Origin: Halomonas nitroreducens
GTDB taxonomy: Bacteria; Pseudomonadota; Gammaproteobacteria; Pseudomonadales; Halomonadaceae
NCBI RefSeq assembly: GCF_003966155.1
Contig: NZ_RXNS01000003.1
Coordinates: 186,001 to 250,000, forward strand
Reading direction: 5' to 3'
Length of the DNA: 64,000 nt
Below, one piece after another: positions 1 to 8,934 of the stretch. The notes under the pieces were generated by a model. The model did not search any database. It had not been told where the DNA came from and was given only the letters and a program-made list of their open reading frames with translations. Position numbers and translations under genes: made by a program. Position 1 is the stretch's first letter. The number at the start of each line of letters is the position of its first letter.

Positions 1-1
1 C

Positions 2-2419
2 TACCAGCAGAAGATCAAGCGCTACGCCGACGAGGTGCCGCTGTTCTCGCGTTTCCAGATCGAGTCCCAGATCGAGACCGCCTACGAGCGCGAGGTCAAG
101 CTGCCCTCTGGCGGCTCCATCGTCATCGACCACACCGAGGCACTGGTCTCCATCGACATCAACTCCGCCCGGGCGACCCGCGGCAGTGATATCGAGGAGA
201 CGGCCCTGCAGACCAACAGCGAGGCCGCCGACGAGATCGCTCGCCAGCTGCGCCTGCGCGACATCGGCGGCCTGGTGGTCATCGACTTCATCGACATGAG
301 CCCGGCGCGCAACCAGCGCGAGGTCGAGAACCGCATGCGCGACGCCCTCAAGCTCGACCGCGCCCGGGTGCAGATCGGCCGCATCTCGCGCTTCGGCCTG
401 ATGGAGATGTCCCGCCAGCGCCTGCGCCCGTCGCTCGGCGAGACCAGCGGCGTGGTCTGCCCCCGCTGCGACGGCCAGGGTACCATCCGCGACGTGCGCT
501 CCCTCTCGCTGTCGGTCATGCGCCTCATCGAGGAGGAGGCCATGAAGGAGCGCAGCGCCCAGATCCGCGCCATCCTGCCGGTGCCGGTGGCCACCTACCT
601 GCTCAACGAGAAGCGCGCCGTGCTGGCCGAGATCGAACGCCGCCAGGGCGTGCGCGTGGTGCTGCTTCCCAACCCGGACATGGACACCCCCCATTTCGAC
701 GTGCAGCGCCTGCGTGACGACCATGTCGACGAGGAAGGCACGACAGGTGCGTCCAGCTTCGAACTGCCCACCGAGACCGAGATCGGCAAGGAGCCCGAGG
801 CGGCCTTCGGCAAGCCGGTCAAGCGGGACGAGGCGGCGGTCAAGACCGTGGTTCACCACGAACCGGCACCCGCCTCGCTGCAGCAGGAGCCCCCCGCCAA
901 GGGGGCCGACGAGAAACCGGCCGCGGCCGCCAGGCCAGCCCCGGCGCCCCAACCTGCCCCGGCCAGCCGGGAAGGGGTACTGGGCCGTCTGGTGAAGGGC
1001 TTCACCCGCCTGCTCGGCGGCGAGGAGCCCAGTGGGTCGGCGGCGGCCCAGCCGGCCACGCCGCGCCAGGGCGAGGAGCGCAAGGCCCGGGATTCCCGCC
1101 CCGCCGGCGGCGCCCGGGAGCGTGACGACAAGGCCCCCGGCGGCAATGGCCGCCAGCGGCAGCGCCGTGGCCAGCGCCCCGAGCGCGGCGAAGGTGGCCG
1201 CGACGACAGCCGGTCGCCCAAGGGGCGTCAGGTCGCCGAGGAAAAGCCGGAGCAGGCGGAGAGCCAGGGCCGCGGCAACCGCGGCGGTCGCGGTCGTCGT
1301 CAGGATGACAGCCGCAAGCCCCAGGACGCCCGCAAGTCCCAGGAGGCCCGCAAGGGCCAGGATGGCCGGGGCAAGCCCCAGGAGGCCCGCAAGCCCCAGG
1401 ACACCGCCGGGGAACGCGCCAAGGCCGACACCGCGGCCACTTCGGCCCCCCAGAAGGCCGAGGCACCGACAGAAGCCGCCAGCGCCGATGCCAAGCCCAG
1501 GCGCACGCGCAACAACCCGCGTCGGCGGAGCCGCCAGCATGCGCTGAACCCCCAGGCCGAAGCCGAGCAACAGCGCCTGCAGGCCGAGGCTGACCAGGCC
1601 GCCACCGGCGAGGCCGAGGCCCCGGCGAAGACCGGGCAGCAGGCCGAGCCCAAGGCAGAAGCCAAGCCCGAGCCCAAGGCAGAAGCCAAGCCCGAGCCCA
1701 AGGCAGAAGCCAAGCCCGAGCCCAAGGCGGAAGCCAAGCCGGACGCCAAGGTCGAGGCAAAGCCGGAAGCCAAGCCCGAGGCCAAGCCGGACGCCAAGGT
1801 CGAGGCCAAGGCCGAGGCCAAGCCGGAAGCCAAGGTCGAGGCCAAGCCGGAGCCCAAGGCCGAGGCAAAGCCGGAACAGCCCAAGCCGGAGCCCAAGGCC
1901 GAGGCCAAGCCGGAGGCCAAGGTAGAGGCCAAGCCGGAACAGCCCAAGGCCAAGCCTGAGCCCAAGCCGGAGGCCAAGCCGGAGGCGAAGGTAGAGGCCA
2001 AGCCGGAACAGCCCAAGGCCAAGCCTGAGCCAGAAGCCAAGGTAGAGGCCAAGCCTGAGCCCAAGGCAGAAGCCAAGGTCGAGGCAAAGCCGGAACAGCC
2101 CAAGCCGGAGCCCAAGGCCGAGGCCAAGCCGGAACAGCCCAAGCCGGAGCCCAAGGCCGAGGCCAAGCCGGAACAGCCCAAGCCGGAGCCCAAGGCCGAG
2201 GCCAAGCCGGAACAGCCCAAGGCCAAGCCTGAGCCAGAAGCCAAGGTAGAGGCCAAGCCTGAGCCCAAGGCAGAAGCCAAGGCCGAGTCGCAAGAGGCAG
2301 CGGCCAAGAGCGAGGAAAAGCCGGCCGAGCGTCGCCGTCGCCGCCGTGCCCATAATGACCCGCGGGAGATCCGCCGGCGCGAGCAGGAGGCGAAACGCCA
2401 GGAGGGCAACAAGGGCTGA
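2..2419 (+). CDS. rne: Ribonuclease E, C-terminal part (5' end outside window)
   Basis: RNase E is the endonuclease that starts mRNA decay and processes stable RNAs, and it scaffolds the degradosome at the inner membrane. The frame is open from base 2, so the start lies upstream. The catalytic-core end is visible: the two acidic motifs VSIDINSAR and [10 protein letters not shown] (metal-binding aspartates), then the zinc-link CPRCDGQGT near base 458. Beyond about base 750 the protein becomes a disordered scaffold: arginine-rich RGG-like and RKPQ(D/E)AR repeats (about 1285-1410), then a Lys/Pro/Glu/Ala repeat domain (1646-2290). It ends with a basic tail containing [11 protein letters not shown], which resembles the NDPR motif described in Pseudomonas RNase E. 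The catalytic assignment is sure; scaffold partners are inferred. Confidence 0.97.
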   Translation, partial: YQQKIKRYADEVPLFSRFQIESQIETAYEREVKLPSGGSIVIDHTEALVSIDINSARATRGSDIEETALQTNSEAADEIARQLRLRDIGGLVVIDFIDMSPARNQREVENRMRDALKLDRARVQIGRISRFGLMEMSRQRLRPSLGETSGVVCPRCDGQGTIRDVRSLSLSVMRLIEEEAMKERSAQIRAILPVPVATYLLNEKRAVLAEIERRQGVRVVLLPNPDMDTPHFDVQRLRDDHVDEEGTTGASSFELPTETEIGKEPEAAFGKPVKRDEAAVKTVVHHEPAPASLQQEPPAKGADEKPAAAARPAPAPQPAPASREGVLGRLVKGFTRLLGGEEPSGSAAAQPATPRQGEERKARDSRPAGGARERDDKAPGGNGRQRQRRGQRPERGEGGRDDSRSPKGRQVAEEKPEQAESQGRGNRGGRGRRQDDSRKPQDARKSQEARKGQDGRGKPQEARKPQDTAGERAKADTAATSAPQKAEAPTEAASADAKPRRTRNNPRRRSRQHALNPQAEAEQQRLQAEADQAATGEAEAPAKTGQQAEPKAEAKPEPKAEAKPEPKAEAKPEPKAEAKPDAKVEAKPEAKPEAKPDAKVEAKAEAKPEAKVEAKPEPKAEAKPEQPKPEPKAEAKPEAKVEAKPEQPKAKPEPKPEAKPEAKVEAKPEQPKAKPEPEAKVEAKPEPKAEAKVEAKPEQPKPEPKAEAKPEQPKPEPKAEAKPEQPKPEPKAEAKPEQPKAKPEPEAKVEAKPEPKAEAKAESQEAAAKSEEKPAERRRRRRAHNDPREIRRREQEAKRQEGNKG
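1646..2290 (+). repeat. Tandem coding repeats in the RNase E scaffold domain
   Basis: Two repeat types are visible in the DNA. A 24-bp unit encoding EPKAEAKP occurs four times in a row (1646-1741). A 39-bp unit encoding [13 protein letters not shown] occurs three times with no mismatch (2093-2131, 2132-2170, 2171-2209). Degenerate PEAKVEAK units lie between them. All units keep the frame, so copy number could change without breaking the gene. Confidence 0.9.
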
Positions 2420-2445
2420 TCGCGGCCCTGTCCGGCGATGACAAG

Positions 2446-2469
2446 CGCCCGTGGCCAAGGCCACGGGCG
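2446..2469. terminator. Hairpin terminator between rne and murB
   Basis: An 11-bp GC-rich stem (cgcccgtggcc / ggccacgggcg) with a two-base loop lies 26 bases after the rne stop and is followed on the plus strand by TTTGTCGTT. The genes are convergent, so it probably ends rne and may also stop murB transcripts. Confidence 0.8.
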
Positions 2470-2511
2470 TTTGTCGTTACAGGGAGCGCTGTCGCGTCGA
2501 GCCGCGCCTGG

Positions 2512-3537
2512 CTAGCCGGCGCGAGCCTCGGCCAGGCGCGGCTCGCGCTCGAGCGCGATGCCGAAGCGCGCCCGCACCTCCGCGGCCACGGCGTCGGCGA
2601 AGCGCAGCAGTTCCTCGGCACTCCCCCCGCCGTGATGGACCAGGACCAGCGCCTGACGATCGTGGACCCCGAAGTGCCCGCGGCGCCAGCCCTTGAGCCC
2701 GCAGCGGTCGATCAGCCAGCCGGCGGCGAGCTTGACCCGGCCTCTCGGCTGGGGAAAGTGCGGCAGGTCGGGGTGGGCCTGCAGCAGGCGCTCGGCCTCG
2801 GCCGACGACACCACTGGGTTCTTGAAGAAGCTGCCGGCGTTGCCCAGCGAGGCGGGGTCGGGCAGCTTGTCGCGGCGCACGGCGCAGACCGCCTCGGCCA
2901 CCTCGAGGGGCGTCGGCGCGGCCCCGACCCGACTCGCCAGATCGCCGTATGCCAGGCGGGGGGCCGCCCGGTGCGAGAGGCGCATGATCAGCCGGGTGAT
3001 CACCACCCGCCCCGCCAGGGCCTGCTTGAAGACGCTGTCACGATAACCGAAGGCACAGTCCTCGGGGCCCAGGACGGCCTCGCGGCCATCGTCCAGGTGC
3101 ACCAGGTGCACGGCCTCGAGCACGTCGCACAGCTCCACGCCATAGGCGCCGATGTTCTGGATCGGCGCTGCGCCGCAATGCCCGGGAATCAGCGCCAGGT
3201 TCTCGAGGCCCCAGAGGCCGCGCCTGGCCAGGGCCATGACCAGCTCGTGCCAGACCACGCCGGCCCCGGCATGCACCCTGCCCCCCCCGGCGCCGTCATC
3301 CTCGAGCCACCAGTCGGCCATGGCGGGGCGCAGCACCAGGCCTGGGAGGCGCTCGGGGAGGATCAGGTTGCTGCCGCCGCCGAGCAGCAGGGTTGGCCAG
3401 TCCCGGGCCTTGGCCAGGTCCAGCGCCTCCCGCAGCTGGGGCAGGGTCCGCGGCGCCGCGACGCGCTCGGCGATACAGGGCAACCCCAGGGTGTTGGCCC
3501 CGGCGAGATCGACCTCGCGCTGCAGCGCGAGGCTCAA
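2512..3537 (-). CDS. murB: UDP-N-acetylenolpyruvoylglucosamine reductase
   Basis: MurB is a cytoplasmic FAD enzyme that uses NADPH to reduce UDP-GlcNAc-enolpyruvate to UDP-MurNAc, the second step of peptidoglycan precursor synthesis. The FAD-binding domain shows LLLGGGSNLILP. GAYGVELCDVL and the type I YRDSVFK segment follow, then GNAGSFFKNPVVS with the proton-donor serine and a C-terminal Glu (LEREPRLA). I chose a TTG start that overlaps the stop of the phosphatase gene upstream (TTGA), giving 341 residues, the same size as E. coli MurB. A longer upstream reading is low-complexity Pro/Gly and unlike the family. It is last in the run with kdsB and lpxK. Confidence 0.93.
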   Translation of the reverse strand: MSLALQREVDLAGANTLGLPCIAERVAAPRTLPQLREALDLAKARDWPTLLLGGGSNLILPERLPGLVLRPAMADWWLEDDGAGGGRVHAGAGVVWHELVMALARRGLWGLENLALIPGHCGAAPIQNIGAYGVELCDVLEAVHLVHLDDGREAVLGPEDCAFGYRDSVFKQALAGRVVITRLIMRLSHRAAPRLAYGDLASRVGAAPTPLEVAEAVCAVRRDKLPDPASLGNAGSFFKNPVVSSAEAERLLQAHPDLPHFPQPRGRVKLAAGWLIDRCGLKGWRRGHFGVHDRQALVLVHHGGGSAEELLRFADAVAAEVRARFGIALEREPRLAEARAG

Positions 3538-4010
3538 GAGTCCGCCTCCAGGCGCCGGCGCACCGCCTCCACCAGGCCCAGGGACGCCGCCTCCACCAGG
3601 TCGAGCACCTCCTCGAAGCCCTGGTCGCCACCATAGTAGGGGTCGGGGACCGCCCGGCCCAGCAGGCCGGCGAAGTCCAGGAAGAGGCCGATATGGGCGC
3701 CACAATCCGCCGGCCGCCGGGCCCGGAGTTCACCAAGGTTGTCCTGGTCCATGGCCAGCAGGTAGTCGAAGCGGGCAAAGTCGGCCGCCTCCAGCTGGCG
3801 GGCTCGCTGGGTGGAGAGGTCGAGGCCGCGCTCGGCGGCCGCCAGCTGGGCGCGGGAGTCCGGCGCCTTGCCTACGTGCCAGGGACCGATGCCGCAGGAG
3901 TCGACCTCGACGCGCGCGGAGAGGCCCGCCTCGGCGAGGTGGCGACGGAACATGCCCTCGGCGGTGGGCGACCGGCAGATGTTGCCGAGGCAGACGAAAA
4001 GCACGCGCAT
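3534..4010 (-). CDS. Low-molecular-weight protein-tyrosine phosphatase
   Basis: A 158-residue member of the LMW-PTP family, cytoplasmic enzymes that hydrolyse phosphotyrosine. The P-loop CLGNICRS holds nucleophile Cys7 and Arg13, and the general-acid loop is DPYYGG with Asp123. I took the ATG overlapping the kdsB stop (TGATG); a GTG one codon earlier is also possible. The gene lies between kdsB and murB, with coupled starts on both sides. Wzb/Etp-type phosphatases act on tyrosine kinases of capsule export, but no partner kinase is in the window, so the substrate is unknown. Confidence 0.92.
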   Translation of the reverse strand: MRVLFVCLGNICRSPTAEGMFRRHLAEAGLSARVEVDSCGIGPWHVGKAPDSRAQLAAAERGLDLSTQRARQLEAADFARFDYLLAMDQDNLGELRARRPADCGAHIGLFLDFAGLLGRAVPDPYYGGDQGFEEVLDLVEAASLGLVEAVRRRLEADS

Positions 4011-4783
4011 CACCGACCTCCCCCGGCGGCCCGGACCGCCTCGCGGACCCGCTCCAGGTCCTCCTTGGTATCGACGCCCGCCGGATGCGGCTGGCTCGCC
4101 AGGGCGACCTGGATGGCATGGCCATGGTGCAGGGCGCGCAGCTGCTCGAGCTGCTCGAGCTGCTCCAGGGGCGACGGCGACCAGTCCCGATACTCGGCGA
4201 GAAAGCCCGCGCGATAGGCATAGAGGCCGATATGGCGCAGCCAGGCATCGGTCTCGAGCAGCTCGGGCCGGGCGGCGAAGGCATCACGGTCCCAGGGGAT
4301 GGGTGCCCGGGAGAAGTAGAGTGCGCGTCCCGACAAGGCGCGGACCACCTTCACCGCATTGGGGTTGAAAAGCGTCTCGACATCGCTGATGGGCTCGGCC
4401 AGGGTGGCGATCGAGGCGCCGGGATCCTCGAACAGCCGACTCGCCACCTGGTCGATCAAGGCCGGCGGCAGCAGAGGCTCATCACCCTGCACGTTGACCA
4501 GTACCGCCTCGTCCGCCAGCCCCAGCCGCTCGGCCACCTCGGCCAGGCGATCGGTCCCCGACGGATGGTCGTCGCGGGTCATCACCACCTCGGCACCAAC
4601 CTCGACCACCGCCTCACGGATGCGCTCGTCGTCGGTGGCCACCACCACCCGAGCGGCAGCACTGGCCTGGGCCTGGCGCCAGACATGGGCGACCATCGGC
4701 TCCCCGGCGATCTCGAGCAGCGGCTTGCCGGGCAGGCGCGTGGAGGCGAAGCGCGCCGGGATCACGACGATGAAATCCTGCAT
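4010..4783 (-). CDS. kdsB: 3-deoxy-manno-octulosonate cytidylyltransferase
   Basis: KdsB makes CMP-Kdo from CTP and Kdo, the activated sugar used to build the LPS inner core. The N terminus has the nucleotidyltransferase signature [15 protein letters not shown], followed by VVVATDD and [23 protein letters not shown] and [16 protein letters not shown] are also typical. The length of 257 residues is normal. It sits nine bases after ycaR and overlaps the phosphatase gene. The other Kdo genes, kdsD and kdsC, are about 58 kb away in this window. Confidence 0.97.
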   Translation of the reverse strand: MQDFIVVIPARFASTRLPGKPLLEIAGEPMVAHVWRQAQASAAARVVVATDDERIREAVVEVGAEVVMTRDDHPSGTDRLAEVAERLGLADEAVLVNVQGDEPLLPPALIDQVASRLFEDPGASIATLAEPISDVETLFNPNAVKVVRALSGRALYFSRAPIPWDRDAFAARPELLETDAWLRHIGLYAYRAGFLAEYRDWSPSPLEQLEQLEQLRALHHGHAIQVALASQPHPAGVDTKEDLERVREAVRAAGGGR

Positions 4784-4792
4784 GAGTCCTCC

Positions 4793-5002
4793 TCAGGCCT
4801 CGCCGTCGCGGCCGGCCGACGGCGGCAGTTTCTCGTCCACGTCCAGCGCCCGGGCCTCTTCCGGCAGCATGACCGGGATACCGTCACGCACCGGGTAGGC
4901 CAGACCGTCGAAGCGACAGATCAGCTCCTGGGCCTCGCGATTGTATTTCAGCTTGCCCTTGCACAACGGGCAGACCAGCATCGCCAGCAGTTCCTTGTCC
5001 AT
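4793..5002 (-). CDS. ycaR: UPF0434/Trm112-like small protein YcaR
   Basis: A 69-residue protein of the Trm112-like UPF0434 family. The N terminus [18 protein letters not shown] carries the CPLC pair, followed by [20 protein letters not shown] as in E. coli YcaR. Its place between lpxK and kdsB is conserved in many gammaproteobacteria. Its function is not established; a role as a small partner protein is inferred from Trm112 relatives. Confidence 0.92.
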   Translation of the reverse strand: MDKELLAMLVCPLCKGKLKYNREAQELICRFDGLAYPVRDGIPVMLPEEARALDVDEKLPPSAGRDGEA

Positions 5003-5058
5003 GTGTCACGCCTCCGTGATCAGAGTCGGCGCCGCCGGTACGACGTGCGCCCGAATGT

Positions 5059-6057
5059 TCATAGCGCCGCCAGGCGCATGTCGAGCCAGTCGACGAAGCC
5101 CGGCTCGGGGGCTGCCTCGACCTCGAGGACCCAGATTCCGGGACCGGCCAGGTCGCGGCACTTGACCGCGTCCTTGGCCGTCATCACCACCGGCAGGTCA
5201 TCGCCGAATGCCAGGTCAGCGGCCGTGAAGCGATGGTGGTCGCCGAAGGGATGGGGATGCACCTCGAGCCCCAACTCGCGCAGGGTGGCGAAGAAGCGCG
5301 CCGGACGGCCGATACCGGCCACGGCATGCACCTCGCCGTCAAACGGCGGCGGCGAAACCGGGCGCCGCGCGCCGCCGGCCAGCGGCCGCCAGGCGGTCGG
5401 CTCCAGGGTCATGGCATGCCCGGCAGTGGGCAGCGGGCGACGCAGTTCGCCGTTGATCACCACCGCATCCACCGAGGCGAGGCGCCCCGCCGGCTCGCGG
5501 AGCGGCCCGGCCGGCAGGCAGCGGCCGTTGCCCAGCCCCCAATGGCCATCCACCACCAGGATCTCCAGGTCGCGCCCCAGACCGATATGCTGCAGGCCAT
5601 CGTCACTGAGCAGCATATCGCAGCCCTTCTCCAGCAACCGCCGCGCCCCCCGGGGACGATCCGGGTCCACCACAACCGGCACGCCGGTCTGGTCGGCCAG
5701 CATGCGCGGCTCGTCGCCACTGGCCGCGGCCGGGGTCTCGTCGGTCAGGCACAGCGGGTAGTGCGCCGAGCGACCGCCATAGCCCCGCGACAGGATGCCG
5801 GGCGACCAGCCCCGCTCCTGCAGGTGGCGGGCCAGCCAGGCCACCAGCGGCGACTTGCCGGTGCCGCCGAGGGTGATGTTGCCGACCACCACCACCGGCA
5901 CCGGGGCCCGCCAGACGTCGCGGCGGCCCTCGGCGTAGGCCCGGGCCCGACGGGCCACGGCGAGGCGATAGAGCGCCTCCAGCGGCCGCAGGGTCCGTAG
6001 CCAGGGCGCACCGGCATAGGCTGCCCGGAGCCAGCGCTCGCCGATTCCCACGCTCAT
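5059..6057 (-). CDS. lpxK: Tetraacyldisaccharide 4'-kinase
   Basis: LpxK phosphorylates the 4' position of the tetraacyl disaccharide to make lipid IVA, the sixth step of lipid A synthesis, on the cytoplasmic face of the inner membrane. The Walker A loop GGTGKSP follows VVVVGNITL at about residues 58-70. SRGYGG, the Walker B-like MLLSDDGLQH and VVDGHWGLGNG also fit the family. The length is 332 residues. The ATG overlaps the msbA stop by four bases (ATGA), so lipid A synthesis and lipid A flipping look translationally coupled. Confidence 0.97.
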   Translation of the reverse strand: MSVGIGERWLRAAYAGAPWLRTLRPLEALYRLAVARRARAYAEGRRDVWRAPVPVVVVGNITLGGTGKSPLVAWLARHLQERGWSPGILSRGYGGRSAHYPLCLTDETPAAASGDEPRMLADQTGVPVVVDPDRPRGARRLLEKGCDMLLSDDGLQHIGLGRDLEILVVDGHWGLGNGRCLPAGPLREPAGRLASVDAVVINGELRRPLPTAGHAMTLEPTAWRPLAGGARRPVSPPPFDGEVHAVAGIGRPARFFATLRELGLEVHPHPFGDHHRFTAADLAFGDDLPVVMTAKDAVKCRDLAGPGIWVLEVEAAPEPGFVDWLDMRLAAL

Positions 6058-7799
6058 GCCGGCTGGGGATCCTGGAACTGCAGGCGGTGCAGGGCCGCAT
6101 AGGCGCCGTCACGGGCCAGCAGCTCGGCATGGGGGCCCTGCTCGACGATCTCGCCCTGCTCCATCACCAGGATGCGGTCGGCGCGCTCGATGGTGGAGAG
6201 CCGGTGCGCGATGACGAAGGTGGTGCGGTCCCGGCAGACTTGCTCGAGGGCCGCCTGGATATGCCGCTCGGACTCGGTATCCAGGGCCGAGGTGGCCTCG
6301 TCGAGGACCAGCAGCGGCGCGTCCTTGAAAATCGCCCGGGCGATGGCCAGTCGCTGCCGCTGGCCGCCGGAGAGCATCACGCCGTTCTCGCCCACCACGG
6401 TGTCGTAGCCATTGGGCAGCCGTTCGATGAACTCGTGGGCGTGGGCGGCCCGTGCCGCGGCCTCGATGGCTCCCGGCGAGGCGTCGTCCACTCCATAGGC
6501 GATGTTGGCGGCGATGCTGGCATTGAACAGGGTCACCTGCTGGGACACCAGGGCGATCTGCCGGCGCAGCGGCAGCAGGCGATAGTCCTCGAGGGACACG
6601 CCATCGATCAGGATACGGCCGGCGGTCGGCCGGTAGAACCGCGGCAGCAGGCCCATCAGGGTCGACTTGCCGCTGCCGGAGCGGCCGACGATGGCGACCA
6701 TCTCGCCGGGTGCCACCTCGAGGTCGATGCCCTTGAGCACTTCCGGCTGGTCCTCGCCGTAGGCGAAGCGCACACCCTCGAAGCGCACCCGTCCCTCGAG
6801 GCGCCCCGGTTCCACGGTGCCCCGATCCTCCTCCGGCGGCTGCTCCAGCAGACCGAAGAGTTCGCCGGCGGCGGCGATGCCCTTCTGGATGGTGGCGTTG
6901 ATCTCGGTGAGCTGGCGGACCGGCTTGGCCATCAGCGATGCCGCAGTGATGAAGGCGACGAACTCCCCGGGAGTCATGTCCGCCATCAGTGCGGGCGACA
7001 TGGCCAGCCACACCAGCACCGCCAGCGACAACGCCACCAGCAGCTGGATCACCGGCGTGCTGGTGGCCTTGGTCAGGGCCTCTTTCATGCTCTGGCGACG
7101 ATTGATCTCGCTGGCCCGGGCGAAGCGGGCCTTCTCGAAGGCCTCGGCGCCGTGGGTACGCACCACCCGGTAGCCGGACAGCGCCTCGGAGGCCACATGG
7201 GTCACCTCGCCCATGGAGCGCTGGATGCGCCGGGAGATCCGCCGGAAACGCTTGCTGGCATAGCTGACCACCCCCCCGATCAGCGGGGTGACCGCCAGGA
7301 ACAGCAGCGTCAGCATCCAGTTGGTCCACAGCAGGTAGGCGACCAGGCCGATCACGAAGAGCCCCTCGCGCAGGAGGATGGTGATGGCCTTGGTCGCCGC
7401 GCCGGTGACCTGCTCGACGTGATAGGTGACCCGGGAAATCAGGTGTCCCGACGAATGTGCGTCGAAGAAGCGCCCCGGCAGGTGCAGCATGTGGTTGAAG
7501 ACATCGCAGCGCAGGGCGTGGACCAGGTTGCGGGCCACGTTGCTCATGAAGTAGGTACCGAGGAAGGTGCCCAGGCCCCGGGCGGCGAACATGCCGACCA
7601 CGAACAGCGGCAGCATCATCCGGAAGCTGGCGTCGGGGTTCTGGATGCCGTCAATCAGGCGCTTCATCATCTCGGCCAGAGCCGTGCTCGAGGCGGCATA
7701 GATGACGTAGCCGAGGATGGCCAGGGCGAACGCCTTCCAGTGGGGCCTGACGTAGCCCAGCAGGCGCTTGTAGAGGGTCCAGCCGGAGTGTTCGATCAC
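6054..7799 (-). CDS. msbA: Lipid A export ABC transporter MsbA
   Basis: MsbA flips core-lipid A across the inner membrane using ATP. The half-transporter has an N-terminal six-helix transmembrane domain (about residues 1-320) and a C-terminal ATPase with Walker A GRSGSGKST, signature LSGGQRQR, Walker B LLVLDEATSALD and the H-loop in AHRLST. The length of 581 residues is usual. The start is GTG, preceded by GGAG, and it overlaps the exbD stop (GTGA). It is placed exactly between exbD and lpxK. Confidence 0.97.
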   Translation of the reverse strand: MIEHSGWTLYKRLLGYVRPHWKAFALAILGYVIYAASSTALAEMMKRLIDGIQNPDASFRMMLPLFVVGMFAARGLGTFLGTYFMSNVARNLVHALRCDVFNHMLHLPGRFFDAHSSGHLISRVTYHVEQVTGAATKAITILLREGLFVIGLVAYLLWTNWMLTLLFLAVTPLIGGVVSYASKRFRRISRRIQRSMGEVTHVASEALSGYRVVRTHGAEAFEKARFARASEINRRQSMKEALTKATSTPVIQLLVALSLAVLVWLAMSPALMADMTPGEFVAFITAASLMAKPVRQLTEINATIQKGIAAAGELFGLLEQPPEEDRGTVEPGRLEGRVRFEGVRFAYGEDQPEVLKGIDLEVAPGEMVAIVGRSGSGKSTLMGLLPRFYRPTAGRILIDGVSLEDYRLLPLRRQIALVSQQVTLFNASIAANIAYGVDDASPGAIEAAARAAHAHEFIERLPNGYDTVVGENGVMLSGGQRQRLAIARAIFKDAPLLVLDEATSALDTESERHIQAALEQVCRDRTTFVIAHRLSTIERADRILVMEQGEIVEQGPHAELLARDGAYAALHRLQFQDPQPA

Positions 7800-8218
7800 G
7801 GTGTCTCCGCTTCAGTGGGTGTCGCCTCGGCGGTGGCAATGCGGACCTGTCGAATGCCCAGGGCACCGGCTCGGTCGAGGACGTGCACCACCGCGGCATG
7901 GGCGGCACGGCCATCGGCTTCCACCACCAAGCCCTGCTCCCGGGCGCGCTCGGCCTCGCCGGCCAGCACCTGAGCCAGCTCGTCAGGCGCCAGGTCCCGC
8001 TCGCCCAGCCGGTAGTCGCCGCTGGCGGTGACCACCACGGTGACCGGCGAGACCTCCGCGGCCACCCCGGTCTCGCTCTTGGGCAACTCGAGCTCCAGGG
8101 CCTGGCGGGTCTCGAAGGTGGTCGAGACCATGAAGAAGATCAGCAGCAGGAAGACCACGTCGATCAACGGGGTGAGGTTCACCTCCACCGGCTCGCGTCG
8201 CGTGCGAGGGACCCTCAT
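7796..8218 (-). CDS. exbD: ExbD/TolR family biopolymer transport protein
   Basis: A 140-residue ExbD/TolR protein with a short cytoplasmic N terminus, one transmembrane helix (about residues 16-36) carrying the essential aspartate (PLIDVVFLLL, Asp20), and a periplasmic domain. ExbB/ExbD complexes use the proton gradient to power TonB- or Tol-type work. The ATG overlaps the exbB stop (ATGA). There is no tonB nearby. The same exbB-exbD pair between comEC and lpxK occurs in Pseudomonas, so the energised partner remains open. Confidence 0.93.
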   Translation of the reverse strand: MRVPRTRREPVEVNLTPLIDVVFLLLIFFMVSTTFETRQALELELPKSETGVAAEVSPVTVVVTASGDYRLGERDLAPDELAQVLAGEAERAREQGLVVEADGRAAHAAVVHVLDRAGALGIRQVRIATAEATPTEAETP

Positions 8219-8910
8219 GAGGGCTTCACCCGCGGCGCACGGCGTCCGTCGGCTTCCTGCCGCTCGTCCTCCTGGGGCTCGTGGCGCTCCGCCAGGGTCA
8301 GGTCCCCCGGGTAATGCGCCAGGAACTCCACCACCTGCCCGGCCTGCTCCTCGATCCGCACGGTGATATCCTCCACACGGCGCTGGAAATAGCGATGGAA
8401 CATCAAGGCGGGAATCGCCACGGTCAGGCCGGCGGCGGTGGTCACCAGGGCCTGGGAGATGCCGCCGGCCAGGTCGGCGGTCCGCTCGACGCCGTCGCTG
8501 GCGACGATCACCGCGAACACCTCGATCATGCCCACCACCGTGCCCAGCAGGCCGATCAGGGGGGTGATCGAGGCGATGGTGCCGAGCGGGCTCAGGAAGC
8601 GCTCCATGTCGTGCACCACCGCAGTGGCCGACTCCTGGAAGCGCGCCCTCACCTGCTCGTGTCCCAAGCGGGCATTGCGCAGGCCGGCCGCCAGCACGCC
8701 GCCGAGGGGCGAATGGCTCTCCAGCCAGTAGAGGTTCACCTGCCCCCGGTCGACCAGCGCGCAGACCTCCTGGCCGAGCCCCTGTGGAGCGATGCGCGCG
8801 GCCCTCAGGGTCCACAGTCGCTCGATGACGATCACCATCGCCACGACCGAACACCCCAGCAACGGCACCATCAGCCAGCCCCCGGCGATCAGGGCCTCCA
8901 TCATGTTCAT
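8215..8910 (-). CDS. exbB: MotA/TolQ/ExbB proton channel family protein
   Basis: A 231-residue TolQ/ExbB homologue with three membrane helices: an N-terminal one (about residues 10-30) and a pair in the second half. The latter show the family motif TPLIGLLGTVVGMIEVF and ALVTTAAGLTVAIPALMFH. It forms the proton channel with ExbD. The C-terminal 35 residues are hydrophilic (ERHEPQEDERQEADGRR). It starts 24 bases after comEC and is coupled to exbD. Confidence 0.94.
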   Translation of the reverse strand: MNMMEALIAGGWLMVPLLGCSVVAMVIVIERLWTLRAARIAPQGLGQEVCALVDRGQVNLYWLESHSPLGGVLAAGLRNARLGHEQVRARFQESATAVVHDMERFLSPLGTIASITPLIGLLGTVVGMIEVFAVIVASDGVERTADLAGGISQALVTTAAGLTVAIPALMFHRYFQRRVEDITVRIEEQAGQVVEFLAHYPGDLTLAERHEPQEDERQEADGRRAPRVKPS

Positions 8911-8934
8911 ATGGCGGTCACCTCCCTCGCGCCC

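Noticed and set aside
1002-2621. Trp/Pro/Ala-rich repeat protein on the minus strand opposite rne
   Set aside because: It is the complement of the RNase E repeat codons; the plus frame continues a real enzyme to its normal C-terminal tail.
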